64,000 nucleotides of DNA from Erpobdella octoculata (GCA_963978895.1 OZ022238.1:34694270-34758269); one strand, 5' to 3'; positions 1 through 14,000 are shown, counted from the first letter of the stretch. The notes: generated by a model from the letters alone, not told the origin. Numbers and translations are program-made.

Positions 1-185
1 TGATTTAAGGTTTTTAGAGCATTTTTGGAAACATGTTTCTAAAAAGAGAGTTTAATAAAACGGTATCCGGACGATCGCACACAGGGCTTTCACACATAGA
101 TCTATCCAGCATAGAATTTAGCTCATAGGTCTGTTGCTCATAGGCTTAGGATTAGGGTTAAGGTTAGGCCTAGGGTTAGGGTTAT

Positions 186-296
186 CCTATGAGTCCCAGT
201 CCTATGTGCGATCGTCCGATGAGTCCCAGTCCTATGTGCGATCGTCCTATGAGTCACAGTCCTATGTGCGATCGTCCTATGAGTCACAGTCCTAGA
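186..296 (+). repeat. ~30-bp tandem repeat after a telomere-like GGTTAG stretch
   Basis: Three to four units of 'tatgagtcacagtcctatgt' plus 'gcgatcgtcc'. The preceding 145-184 is rich in TTAGGG/GGTTAG words, and 'ggacgatcgcacac' at 69 is the inverse of the unit end. Probably part of a MITE-like palindrome. Confidence 0.7.
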
Positions 297-856
297 ACCA
301 ATAATACACTTTGGTCGGCTCGCTGGTGAAGAAAATAAAAGTGAAAACTAGACACCATAAAGAGTTAGGGTTTTTTGCATTAGATTTGTGTCAACAATGT
401 TATTTTGGAGTTGATTATTTTAATTGTTCTTGGCTGTGACTCTTTGTTCATAGGTATAAATTTCCTGATTGGATTCGGTGTTGGGGAAATTTCCACATAG
501 TAAAAAATTGCCTCTCACTTACTGTTTAATGTGAATCATAATGAATTTAATTTTCAATATGGAAAATTTAAACAAAAGATTGATGGTTAATTTTAATTAT
601 AAAATGTAAGTTAAAAAATTGTACATTGAAAGAATTAAAAAATTATTTTTAAATCTAAAGTATTTCTAAATTTAAAAACAATGGAAAGTTAATCATTTTA
701 ATGCATTTTCCAAAAATGCACTTAAGTCCCTTTGATATAACACAAGGACTTTTGTATTTTCTTGTTATTTTTTTATATAAAATACAATTCTGATTTATTT
801 AAATTTTCAATTTATATCATAGCATATCATATTAAATTATTATATACAATTTATAG
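297..856. other. MADD intron sequence, nothing recognised
   Basis: AT-rich DNA without gene, exon or clear repeat. Upstream MADD exons were sought here and not found. Confidence 0.5.
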
Positions 857-1935
857 CAGTGATTCTCAACCTTTTATGTGTTATTGGCACATGAAAAAAT
901 CTAAAAGGTTTCATGACAAACCAAAATAAAATTTTTACATCATAAAAAATACATTTAAAAAAAAACAAAATTTTTCTTGCACCTTTAAAAAGTATAAAAT
1001 AATATTCCTATAATTCATATACAACAAAAAACGTTACGGGCGCATTATTTTTTATAACTATTTGTTTTATTAAAGTTTTGATATTGTAGCCTATAATGTG
1101 CCCGCAACGTTTTCCGTTGTATATGAATTATAGGAATATTATTTGATATTTTTCAAGGCGCAAGAAAAACGTTGTTTTTAAAAAAATGTATTTTTTATGA
1201 TGTAAAAATTATTTTCCACTTTTTCGTTTTTGATGAGTGAAATTTTGTAAGCATTTGAGTTTTTTTTTAGTTTTTTTTCGCTAGGTGGTAAAGTGGTAAT
1301 ATATTATCAATCGACTGCATGTTTAAAAAAACACCATCGTATGGAATTCACGGACAGACATTCTCGGAAATCTCAAACAGACAACAAAGTGACCTAATAA
1401 AAACATTGTCAAATAGCTGAAAATTCTTAATTTTTCAATGTCTAAAGTCTAGATTTGTTGGACAACTTTAAGTTGCAAACCAAAAAAAAAATAACTTGAC
1501 CATCTTCAGATCCGAATTCAACAGAACCAAACACATTGTACTCCTTTTTAAATAGTTGCTTGATTTTTTTTGTTTAGTTGACATTTTTTTAGCTACCGAT
1601 TTGGAAAAAAAAATTATGACTAAAAAGAGAAAAAGTTTATAACTGTGAAAGATGAAAACTAAGCTTGTAACTAATTTTTGTTATCGTACATCGTATAAAA
1701 ACAAAAATAAATCTTTGGAACCCAAAAATGCACACTACATTTGGATATGCCCACTAGTTTTAAAATCTGATACTAAATAATAACACGTTAGAAATTCTAA
1801 AAATTTGAATTGCTTCAAAAAAAACTCAGACATTTTTTTAAAGGTTAAAAGCGTTAACAATTTTAAGTATTTTTTGAAAACCTACTGGAACATCTAAAAT
1901 AGTTTGCAGCAGCACACACAGGTTGAAAATCGCTG
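857..1935. mobile_element. Old hAT (Charlie-like) non-autonomous element
   Basis: The left end CAGTGATTCTCAACCTTTT and the right end read backwards CAGCGATTTTCAACCTGTG are the familiar terminus of Charlie-type hAT elements. The flanks ATTTATAG and CCTTAGAG match at five of eight positions, fitting a decayed duplication. No coding sequence. Confidence 0.7.
931..1210. repeat. Long inverted repeat with ~115-bp arms
   Basis: 'catcataaaaaatacatt' near 939 pairs with 'aatgtattttttatgatg' near 1185, and 'ttcctataattcatatacaa' near 1003 pairs with 'ttgtatatgaattataggaa' near 1117. The spacer is about 45 bp. It sits inside the Charlie-like element. Confidence 0.85.
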
Positions 1936-2131
1936 CCTTAGAGTCTTGAACTGATAAATTCAGATTTTCAGTAACTTTTATTTAAAAAAAGACTGTTAAA
2001 GTTTGGAATTTCTCTGAGCTTATTATATTATGAAAAATTGCCTTCTTATTGATGTCACATATTAGCTTTTTGATGAGTTTAGAATAACTGAAATGCTGTT
2101 TACAGTTTGACAAATGTTATTTATTCTGAAG

Positions 2132-4986
2132 GGACACTGTGTGGGGAGTTTTGTCAGGACATATCACGGACAACTGCCCAAATCTGGTAATGCATGAGGT
2201 TAGAGAGATTGAAACATGGATCTTAAGACTTCTCAGTGCTCCTGTTCCTGTCCCTAGTAAAACCAGAGTGGAGGTGATTGTTACTGTTTGTTTTGATGTG
2301 GACATGTTGGGATATTATGTTCGCATGTTTGCATGTCGTGATATGATGTTTGCATGTTGTGATATGATGTTTGCATGTCGTGATATGATGTTTGCATGTC
2401 GTGATATGATGTTTGCATGTTGTGATATGATGTTTGCATGTCGTGATATGATGTTTGCATGTCGTGATATGATGTTTGCATGTCGTGATATGATGTTTGC
2501 ATGTTGTGATATGATGTTTGCATGTCGTGATATGATGTTTGCATGTCGTGATATGATATTTGCATGTCGTTGTATGATGTTTGCATGTCGTGATATGATG
2601 TTTGCATGTCGTGATATAATGTTTGCATGTCGTGATATGATGTTTGCATGTTGTGATATGATGTTTGCATGTTGTGATATTATGTTCGCATGTTGTGATA
2701 TGATGTTTGCATGTTGTGATATGATGTTTGCATGTTGTGATATGATGTTGGCATGCACCCAGGTCTCAAGTTTGATAATGTTTAATTCAGTGTTATTCGT
2801 TAGAGTTTATTGCCATGAATCGCTGATCTAACTTTTACTCACTTGTTGGACCATTTTTACAGAATTAGCCGTCATAACGAATTTTATTTTTTTGGCCAAT
2901 TTCCGATTCTTGTTTTCTGGCATAAAAGTTCCCCAATTTCAGTTTTAATCTAAAAATGTATGTTTGTATGCAATTGCAAACAAGTTCTTTTCATTTAGAT
3001 TGCTATTTTTTTTATTTTTTGTTTTAAAAATATTCTGGTACATTATTAGACTTAATATGAAATGGTTGAAGCTACAAAAAGCACAACTATTCACATATGA
3101 AATTGCCGTTTGTTATTATTATTATTATTATTATTATAAGGAAGCACATTCTTTTGTGACATTGAAGTTTTTAATTAGCATCAATTAATAAAATATTGCT
3201 GACTTTGATTAATCAGATTTGTGCACTAATCAGAGGACTCTGATTTTTAGACTGACTGACCGAAAGCTGGTTATGCCTCAGTCATGATGAAATGTGCCCT
3301 TGTTGTGATGCATGTGTTGATGTGGTTTTGTAATATAGCTTGGTGATGCTGTGATACGATTTATTGATATTTTCATACAATTTGTTGATGTTATGATACG
3401 ATCTATTGGTGTTGTCATACAATTTGTTGATGTTATGATACAGCATGGTAGTGTATACATTTTGCTGATGCTGTTATACAATGTGGTGGGATTGTCATAC
3501 ATTTTGTAGAGGTCAGCAATAGAATAAGACATACATTTGTCATACATTTTATTGAGGTCACAATACAATGTGTTGGTGTAATATGTTCTGTTGATGTTGT
3601 GGTATAGTGTGGCTGTGTTATATGATTTGTTTTGTGTATTTCATGATATGAGATGCTGGTGTTGAAGTGTGGAAACACATTTTGTTGATGTCACAAATAG
3701 AGGTGAGCTGTTGATGTGTGTGAAATTATGACTATTTTTGGCCATGCAAATAAAATGAAAATTTTTTCTACTGGTACGGGGTTATGCTATACATAACATT
3801 GTTGGATGGGTTTTTAAAGGTCTAATCTTTTAATAAAAAAACACCTACAAAGGTGCCACGGCTGCATGTATCATTTTAAATTTAAGTCTCAGGTGCACTT
3901 TTAGTGACTATGCCTGCTACGTTTATTGCAAATGCAGCCTTTTTTGCATTGCATAAAACTTATGATATATAACATGTCAAGCTGTTGTTTGTATTGTGGG
4001 CAGGGTAAGAAGTAGGATTCACAAAAATAATGTTTTATAAAGACAGAGTTTCAAACAAAGCAAATGTTTAACTTGGGAGCTCTGCACTGATTTTAAATAA
4101 CTACCTTTTTTGAACAAACCTTATAGAAATTTAAAACAAAATAAATTTTCAGATAAAATAGACTTGAAATACATTTTTGGATAAAAGAAATTTTTCACTA
4201 TGTCCAGCAGGAGGTGTTAACAAGTAGCTACTTTGCATAATAGCCGTAGGGAACCAGACTCGGTCAAACGGTATGCTCTCCTGTGTTTGTTTACGTTTCG
4301 TTTAGCTGGGAAATTGGTATACGCTGCGATGTTATATTTGATAACTTTTTTATTTATTAAGTTATAGAAGCGAGAGTTACATTGTTGAATTTGTAATTGA
4401 ATTATCTGAAAACAAGCATCTTGGAAATTTCTGTTGCAGCAGTTTGAAAAAAGTAATAATCTATCAAACAAGAGCTTAGATTTATTTTGTGCAATTTTCA
4501 TTGGAAAATCACAGTTTTTGGCTTATAACCTTTTTATTTATTGAACTAAAAAAAAACAATTATACCATTAGATTCCATTCTTAAAAATCCATCCGATGAT
4601 TATAGCAGAGCCCTGTTGCAGCAAAAAAGTTTTTCGTTTTTTATTGCATGCTTACTTCACCTCCATTCCTTCAGCAGTTGTTAGCCAAGGAAGATGACCT
4701 AGAAGGTGCTAGCACTTGTCACATCAGTTGTTTTCTGTCACAATTACATTCATTGCATCCAGAAGCCATTGTTTTGCAAAAGCATTTTAACATTAAAGAG
4801 ATGAAGCCTGTAAGTAGATTCCAAAACAGTAGATAATATAATACCCACAATGCACAACATACCTGTGGCTGATATCCGCAAGTATTTTAGCATGCATTGT
4901 TTGAATACTGGTGTCAGGTTTTTTGGCTTATATTACACTATATAAACTATAAGTGTAAATTCAAGCAGTTTTAGAGCTTGTCCTAG

Positions 4987-5073
<87 letters not shown>

Positions 5074-8000
5074 ATCAATCAATCAATCAATCACTGACTA
5101 AATTTGAAATTAGAAAATTACATATGACTGTGGGGAAGAGAAGGAGGAACAGAGTTCCAGAGAAAGGGACCAGGGTTGAAAAAGAGCCTTCAGCAAAGGA
5201 CTGCTTAACAGTAAAGATATGATAGTGAATAGGAGAAGAACATCTAAGACCATGCCTACGAGGGTTTTTAATTAAATTATTTGAGTAAAGAGGAGAAGGA
5301 CAATAAACTTTTATAATCATATGCTTCTCTTTGTCAAAGTGTCTACAAACTTGTAACACTGTATCCAGAATAAGTGCATATGCCTAAATGTCTTCCTACC
5401 AATATTGCTGACACCAGTACATATCAAGGGTAAACATTACTTGAAACTCAGTACCAGTGGATTTTTAATCAGGAGGATACCCAAAAGTTTCGGTTATATG
5501 GTACACTGGTTTTAACACTAAGCACAATACTTTTGCAAAATCACATGGAGCAAGAGGAATGAAAGCAATGTATAAATTAATGTTTTAAACAACATTTTAT
5601 CATGCTATGCATTAATCGTGATCAGTATTCTAGGATGATATCAGCTTCACAAGCAAATAATTTTAAAGTCTATTTAATAGCATTTTTTTAAAGCTTGAAC
5701 TTCATCAAGCACAATGAAACAAATGAGAAGGACCATATTTTTGAAGAACATGTATGAAACATCTTTATAAAAGAAAAATGCAAGGAAGAAGATGAAAATG
5801 AATGACTTGCAAATTAAAGAATATCTTCTGGTTTCATTTCTTTGAACTTTCATTCAAAGGCCGAATCCATTTGTGAAAATAATCAAACACTTTATGGGTT
5901 GATAGATGTCACTCTGGTATTCAGTTTCCCAAATTGATGGAAGAAGGAAATAAGGTTGATGTATGTGGTAGAAATGAAATTTGTACAACTATATTTATTA
6001 GTTTTACACATATAAGGAGGTCACAAACTGTAAATCAGATTCATTTTGCTTACAACATACCTGAAAGCATTAAAAGTAAGACAAATAACAAATTGGAGAT
6101 TATAACAAGTTGGAATAATATAAAGTTTCATTAATTGTATTCACAATGTCAACATTGCATCTTATCTTTTAGGAGTGTTATCCTTTAGGAATGAAACAAA
6201 AGTTAGATAGCTGTGTTGTCAATTTTTATATTGAAATTGATTTTTTAATGAATATAATGTTGCAGTTTTCATGATTAATTTTTTAGTTTAATCAATAGTT
6301 TCATTAAATAGAATTATTTTAAATCGATAGTTTCATTAAAATACAATTGTTTTAAATAAATCATCATCATCATCATCGGCCGACTACGATTCGACCGGAC
6401 TTGTTGGTCCCTCCACTCCGCAGACAACAATATCTGAGCTTCCATTCCTCTCCATTGGCCTCCGTGGCTTCCCTTCTAACCTCCTCAGCGGTGATACTCT
6501 TTCTGTCATAACCCATGTATGTTGACATCTGGTCGAGGTATGACATTCTTGGACGGCCGCGTCTGTTGCTAGCTCCTACGTTCGATGTGTACAGCATGTA
6601 TATATATCCCGGCAGTGTTGGAAAAAGTACTGTGTTTCAGTACTTAAGTAAAAGTACAAGTAACGCCTCAAAAATGTACTTAAGTAAAAGTAAAAGTATT
6701 TTCTAAAAAATGTACTTAAGTAAAAGTAAAAAGTAACAGCACTTTAAAGTTACTTTTAAAGTAAAAAGTAAAAGTACTGAAGCCGCTTTTTGTAATGGTC
6801 ATTCGTCAATCATCTAACTCTATTTTATCATAATTCCATCGTCTTTCAAACGCTACTGCGTTGATAAAACCGATAAACTAATTGATAACACGCAAACTAA
6901 TGAAAAAATTCTATTTTTACGTGCCTTTTTGTCAATTTTTAAATCCTTTATATTATTTTCGATTGTCTGTCTTCCAGTCACAAACTTTGAGTCTCAAAAT
7001 TAACTCACTTCCCGTTATCCGATCGAGCTGAAATTTGGCACATCGACTTGGGCTGCGAGACAATTGAATCTATCAAAATTTCAGTCAAAACGGTCCCCGT
7101 CAAAACGGCCCCCGTCAAAACGGCCCCCGTCAAAACGGCCCCGTCAAAAGGGTCCATATTTTTGAATTTGAATTTAATTTTTGAATTTGGCTCTGGGCTT
7201 AAAAATAAAAATCTAGGATCGTATATAAAGGATTTACAATAAAAACTTTGTTTTTATGGGTTAGTTTTTTCGTATTTCGATACATGCGCTGGATGCACGC
7301 GTATCACGTGTTTCTTCAAGTTTGACGGAGAATTGTGGAATGCTAAACACATAATTACTTTACTTAAGGTTTGCCCAGCAAGCATGTGAATCTGAACGTT
7401 TTAGCTTCCATCGATTGAAAGCTGAACATTTTAACTAAATATGGCCATGGGCGTTCGTAATTAAGTTCATTGTTGTTACGCGCCTATCATCGCCACCACT
7501 GCTCACGTTCGCTCCTTTGGACGATTCCATAATTGGTAATCTCGAACAATCTATTGTACACATGTACACCAAAACAAGTATGACCGCGAAAATCTTAGCT
7601 CCACCCACAAGCTTCAATACTACTAACTACTAACATAAAAGTAAAATGGGGTTCGAAAATGCATACGTTAATAATCATAGATAATTAATTAATACAACAT
7701 CGATTTAGACTTTATGTCGTTTTATTAATTTTTTACAGTACTTTGTAACGGTTTGTCCTGGAAAAGTAACGAAGTAAAAGTAAGTCCGAAAATATTACTT
7801 CGTTACAAGTAAAAAGTACTGAAAATAATCTGTACTCCGTTACAGGCAAAAAGTACGTCTGATGTACTTAAGTAAAGTAACGCGTTACTTTTACTTCGTT
7901 ACCGAACAACACTGTATCCCGGCTCATACGCAGGTAATGACCAGTGAAAGACATCTGTCGATGACGGATCAATGTACTGATAGGAGCTGATTGTACCCTG

Positions 8001-11000
8001 TCGTACAGGCTCTCGTTTGTCATACGATCTTCTGACTGAACCACACCGATCATCCTGCGATAACACTTTCTGGCGAACACGTCCAATTTATTCGCCAAAC
8101 TTTTTGTTACAAGCCAGGATTCACATCCATACAACTAAATCGATAAACATGCTGTGTTGAAGAAGCGCACTCTCAGCATTACACCGACATGTCTGGAGGT
8201 GAGGATCTTCTCCAGTTTGTGGAAGGCCCTCCATGCAAGTGCGATCCTGGACTCAATATCTTTGACATCTGAGTTCATGTGAGAACCAAGATGACCACAA
8301 GTCCTGGACCACTTCTACTTTTTCGCCGTCGAGAGTGAGGTGCGGAGCATTAAAATCTTCAGGGATGTTGAGACGCATCTGTACGGTCTTCATGGTGTTT
8401 ACTTCGAGCCCAACCTTTTTTGATTCTTCGTTGAGAGCATTCAGTTGTCGCTGAGCACCTTCTATTGAGTTCTCCAACAGGGCTATGTCATCCGCAAAGT
8501 CGAGGTCATTAATCCTCCTCTCCGCCTGTCTTGATCCATTGCGACGGTGTGTCAGATAGCCGAAACCATGTTCCGCTCTTCTCATGACATAATCGATTAC
8601 ATTGACAAACAAGAAAGGGACTAAGACGTCTCCCTGTAGGACTCCTGTGGTGATACTGAATGGCTCAGATAGTTTCCCTTCAACAAAGACCTGGCTAGAT
8701 GAATTTTCATATAGTACTTTTATGGCTGAGACTATCTTATTGGGAATGCCATAATGTCTTAATATTGCAAACATCATATCCCGATCAATCGAATCAAATG
8801 CTTTTTTGAAGTCGATGAATGTGACGAACAGCAGGCTATTCTGACTATATGCTCCGTCCATGATGCGTCTCAAAATGTTAATCTGTTGAACACAACTACG
8901 TCCATCCTGAACCCAGCTTGGTTTTTCCTTAACAGCTTGTCAATTGGAGTTCTAATGCGGTTGAGAAGCATTAGATTGTAAACCTTTGCTGCTATGGACA
9001 TGAGAGAGATACCTCTGTAGTTAGTCATCAGTTGGAGATTTCCTTTCTTTGGCACGGTGATGATTATATTGGATGTCCAGGTCCAGGTATTGGGCGCGTG
9101 GAGATTGTTAAAAACCAAGTTGCAGATTAAATGAATTTGCTCTCTGATGAAGTTTCCACCTTTCTTGAGTACCTCGGCAGTGAGCGCATAGTCCAAGCCC
9201 GGAGCTCTATTAGACTTGAGGTGCTTTATGGTTTCATTCACTTCTCTTAAGCTGAAGTTGGATGTTGATATCTCGTTGTTGTCATTCGATGGGTTAGGAT
9301 GATAGGCCGAGCTTGTAATCTTGCTTTTGTTGTTGAGAAGATTGTTGAAGTAAGTTCTCCATTCATTCAAGCCATCCTCCTTGGACGCAGGTGGTTTCCC
9401 ATCGAGTTTGCGCACCTTTACAGGACATTTTTTATCACCACCGCTGATTTTGTTTATTATTTTCCAAACCTCATGGTGTTGATTCGTCGAGGCAGCCGCC
9501 TCCAGATCACTGAGCTGTGTCTCAAGGTAGGTCCTTTCATCCATAATAAGAGACTCATTTACTTGTTCCTGGAGGCCTTTCCAAATCCTCTTATCCTTTG
9601 CTGTTGAAGTCCTCATGTACTTTTCTTTTGCCTCATTCTGTTTCCGCTGGAGGTGAATCGTCTTTTTGTCCTCTGCTTGCCGAGAACCTTTTCACAGGTC
9701 TCCACCAGAGTTTTGTCCAAGCACTCCGCTCTCTTGTCGATCTCTTCCAGACGGCCAGAGATCTGCAGGTCGTCGAAAAGAGCCTCGAAGCGATTCCTCA
9801 ACTCCAGGTCAAAAGACCGTTGCATCAATGCATCATCCAATCTGCAGGTATTAAAGACGTCTCTTCTGAGTTTGCTACTTTTGGTCACTCTTAGCCTTAT
9901 TTTGATCTTGGCAGACACAAAGCGATGATCCGAACCAACGTCTATTGAGTTGAAAGCACGACAGTCAGACAAAGAGGAATACCATTTAGCTCTTATAAGT
10001 ATGTGGTCAAGTTGGTATTTCTCAGCTCTGGGGTCAGTGTTGGTGTATAGATGCCTTCGCTGGTGCTGAAAACGGCTGTGGGCCGGCCTCATTCCAGCTG
10101 ATTCGCATAAATCGATCAATCTCTGACTCTCTGACCATTGTTGTTTGTGAGCTCGTGGTAGCAATATCCTCCGACAATCCGTGGATGTGTTGGATGACTA
10201 GTGTTTCCAATGCGAGCCTTAAAGTCGCCAGCAACTAGTACAACTGTGTGGGGTGAGATAGAAATGATTAGTTTTTCTAAGTCATCATAGAATTTGTCTT
10301 TCAATCCCTCATTTTTGTCTGACTCCGCGGGAGCATACGCTGAGAGGATACTTAACCTTGCCAAGATGTATCACCATAATACGATCAGATATTTTTTCCA
10401 ACGAAGTAACCATGGCAGCAACTCTTTGACTGTAGAGCATTGCCACCCCATGGCATTCAGTAGTAGAAGACGCATCGGACCAAGCAAGAGTCCAGCCAGG
10501 TTTTGGAGTGTCAAACTGTATACCCTCACAGTCTGTTTGGAGCCGATGCTCCTGTAGAGCAACAAAGTTGACGTTGTACTCTTCGCAGCCGATGATGATT
10601 CTTTGAATTTTGTGCCTGATCTCCCCCGCTATCCCTGAGGGTTCGGACGTTGTAGGTTCCGACTTTGAAACCCCGTTTACTTTTCCTATATGTTCTATGC
10701 CGCCAGACGATGTCATCAGCAGTGTGACTTCGGGTTATCCCGCTTTCATCACACTCCGTCATTAAAGAGTTTTGTCGTCTGGTGACGCAAGCTGGGCTGC
10801 CCGGAATGGGTACTTCAGAAATTGTTTTCGTAGCAGAATAAATTCCTGGCTATTAGGTTGCTAGCCTTAAGAACCAGAGGTTTGAAATCAGGGTTTTCCT
10901 TCCCCTAGATGGACTGCCCTCCCGGGTTAACGAACCCCATCTGTCCGTTGGTTTAAAATCAGGGTTTACCTTCCCTAGATAGGTTGCCCTCCCAGTTAAC

Positions 11001-14000
11001 GAACCCCATCTGTCCGAAGCTTTTGGTTTTTAGGCGCCAGAGATTCACCTTCGCCCCTTCTCCTGTTAGTAAAAGCAGTTCCGCCAACGAGCTGGACTTG
11101 GTTATCAGAGGCTGTATGAGACGCACGCCATTAGGAGTATTTCATAGGCAACTGAGAGCTTATCCTCAGTACCCACTCCCAGCTATGATAACCTTGAAAC
11201 CAATAAATAAATAATTTCATTAAATAGAATGGTTTTAAGCTTCATCAACTTGAACTTCTTCAGCTCTATATTTTGTTTATTATATTGAATAATAGCAAGT
11301 TTTTTAGGTTTTTTAAATTTTGTGATGATAAAATGTAAAATATTAAATCAATATTTTTTCACTGAAGTCTTCGTCCATGCTAAATTTCTTTTAAGTGCTC
11401 CAACGGTTTGAATGCTATTATTATCCCATACAAAGTCTTTTATATGTATATAGATTAATGATGATTATGATATGAAATTGCATGTTTTAAAATTTATGGG
11501 CAATAATTAATTTCACTATTTACTTGTGAAAAGGTTGCTTTGCATGTTGAAATATGTAAATGATAATAGGCTATCATTTCAATTGATTCAAACGTTTATT
11601 ATAAAGTGATTTTTGCATGTTTTGTTGAGGCATGATTAAAAATCATTAATTTATTCATTTCAATGAACAACCATTAGTGAAACAAACAAACATAAGTTAT
11701 CATTTACAAAAATCATTGATGTTTGAAAGGTAAATCCGAAAGTACGCAATCCCGCTTATATGGATGATATGTAGTAATAAAGCTAAAATAAATTACAAAT
11801 AAAATTTAAAAAAATGAAATGGAGAGATTTCTCAAATTATAATTTTAAGTCATTGATGACTATAAATGAGGTTTAAAATTTTATTTAAATGATAACAGTA
11901 ATGTAAAAGAAGATATTGAAGATGGAATGCTTGAATTAATTAAATTATTAATATTTTACTTATTTGTCTTACAAAACTTACAATTATAAAAATGTTGTGT
12001 AAGTCATAAATATTAATATTTGTTCATAACATTTATTGTGTAAGGGTTCTGAAGGTATCAAAACAAAAGAAAAGTGTTTAAAAAAAAGTATAAACAAGCT
12101 TTTATTTTTTAGGACCACCTATTATATGTATATAATGTTATGTCAGGAATGTTGCATGAATGTAAATGGAAGGCAAGTCAACATTATAAATGGCGAGTTA
12201 TCATAATGAAGAGATGAGTGTTGTACTTCAGCTTATGTTGACAATAATAACACTTTTGATCACTCTGTGAAATTGTTATTTAATCATTGTTGACAGAACT
12301 TAAATTGTTTCAGCTGAAAGTTTTTGTTAATAAAAGCTTTTATATTTACAGGTTAAGGTGCTGCCGATGCGCCATCACAATCCTCTTGTTTTTGCAATGC
12401 CTGATCACACCAGATTCTCTCTTGTTGACTTCCCTCTTCATCTTCCTCTTGAATTACTTGGAGTTGACACTTGTCTCAAAGTTTTAACCCTCATTATGCT
12501 TGAAAATAAGGTTGCATTCAAGATAATTATTCAAAGTCTAATTATAAATGTGGTTTGTTTAATTTTCTGTTATATTATCCAGCTCATACTGCAGAGTAGG
12601 GATTACAATGCATTATCAATGAGTGTGATAGCATTTGTGTCTATGTTGTATCCGTTGGAGTATATGTTTCCCATTATTCCTTTACTTCCAACTTGCATGA
12701 GTAATGCAGAACAGGTTTGTTAGATCAGTTTTAGTTTTGTGGTTTTCTTAAACGTTTATGGGGTACATCCAGTGATGGGCAAATCTTGATGGTCAAATAT
12801 TAAATAGTTTTTGAAATTATTCACATGTCAAGGACCAAATATAAAATCCAATATCATGAATTAAATCTCAAGGTTTCGAATAAAATAAAATTCCAATTTC
12901 TTTTAATGAAATCTTCAATTAGAACAGGGCTATTCAACTAGCGGCCTGTGGGCCGAATTTGTCCTGCGAAGGCCTAACGATTGGCCTCTCTCTTTCTTTC
13001 TTTTTCCCCCTCAGTCGCAGGTTCCCTCAACAACAATGTTGAATTCACAATTGATGCTGACAAATGATATCTTCTTGCAAAGACAAAGGTACCTGAGATT
13101 TTAAAAAAATCTCCACACTTCCATATAATGTCGGCATGCCCAGAAGTCTACAAGCATGTTTTTTTTTAATTTGGAGAGCAGTGACTTTAAGCTGCCAAAA
13201 TTAGTTCAGCGATGCTGGAAGGACAATATTAGGAAAATGTAAGATAAAGGACAAAAGTTAACTGGAAGGTAATTTTTGCGAGTTGAGATTTATGTACAAG
13301 TTTAGTTTTCTGCACATGTACACTTGCGTGATATTAAATAAAAGCGTGAAAAATACGAATCAAATCGGGCGTGGCTCAAATCGGATCTCACTTGGTTCAA
13401 ATTGACTTGTATGTAACCCTGCTGAAATCAGAATTTAACTCCCAATTGCAATTTGACTTTGCCCACCACTGGGCTGTACATCAATTAATATTAGAATAAA
13501 ATATTGTTTGTCTTCCTTCGAAATATGACTAATGTTTTAATTTTGAAGTTACTTCTTGTTCCTACTCCTTACATAATCGGTGTGCCAACGTCTTTCCTCA
13601 TGTACAAAAAAAACTTTCTTCTGCCAGATGATGTATGGCTGATTGATCTTGATTCTAACAAGGTAATATTGCATTTTCTGTCTTGATGATTTCAATGTTT
13701 TTTGGAACTACTTAGAAGGAATATGAGTTAGGATATCACAGTATTTAAAAAAAATATTTTTAACTTAGTTGTTATTGTGTGAGAAAGATACAAAGGCTAA
13801 TATTAACTTTATAGTACTTATTCCTTCCACCATCTTTATAGTACTCATTCCTTCCACCATCTTTATAGTACTTATTTCTTCCACCATCTTTATAGTACTT
13901 ATTCCTTGCACCATCTTTATAGTACTTATTCCTTCCACCATCTTTATAGTACTTATTCCTTGCACCATTTTTATAGTACTTATTCCTTCCACCATATTTA

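Larger units (their letters stand above)
6362..11206 (-). mobile_element. RTE-type LINE, nearly full length, frameshifted, with (ATG)n tail
   Basis: Minus strand. Endonuclease: [12 protein letters not shown] (about 10650), [16 protein letters not shown] (about 10210), SDHRFVSAK (about 9920). Reverse transcriptase: [19 protein letters not shown] (about 9190), [30 protein letters not shown] (8820), [17 protein letters not shown] (8490; the catalytic FADD). Then the C-terminal YGCESW and [11 protein letters not shown] region. The 3' tail is (ATG)n at 6362-6376. The frame is broken at several points (about 8870, 9613, 10100-10530). A hAT-type element splits the C-terminal coding part. Possible target duplication AAATAAAT (6354-6361 and near 11203). 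RTE assignment is by motif style. Confidence 0.85.

Noticed and set aside
145..184. Telomere
   Set aside because: Only a few degenerate TTAGGG-like words inside a dispersed repeat; the gene continues on both sides.
2281..2758. Minus-strand repeat proteins
   Set aside because: Shadows of the 21-bp minisatellite.
7083..7146. Possible regulatory array of CGTCAAAACGGCC
   Set aside because: Short tandem inside a hAT-type element; no evidence for a regulatory role.
9299..9928. Plus-strand open frames
   Set aside because: Antisense shadows of the RTE endonuclease/RT coding strand.
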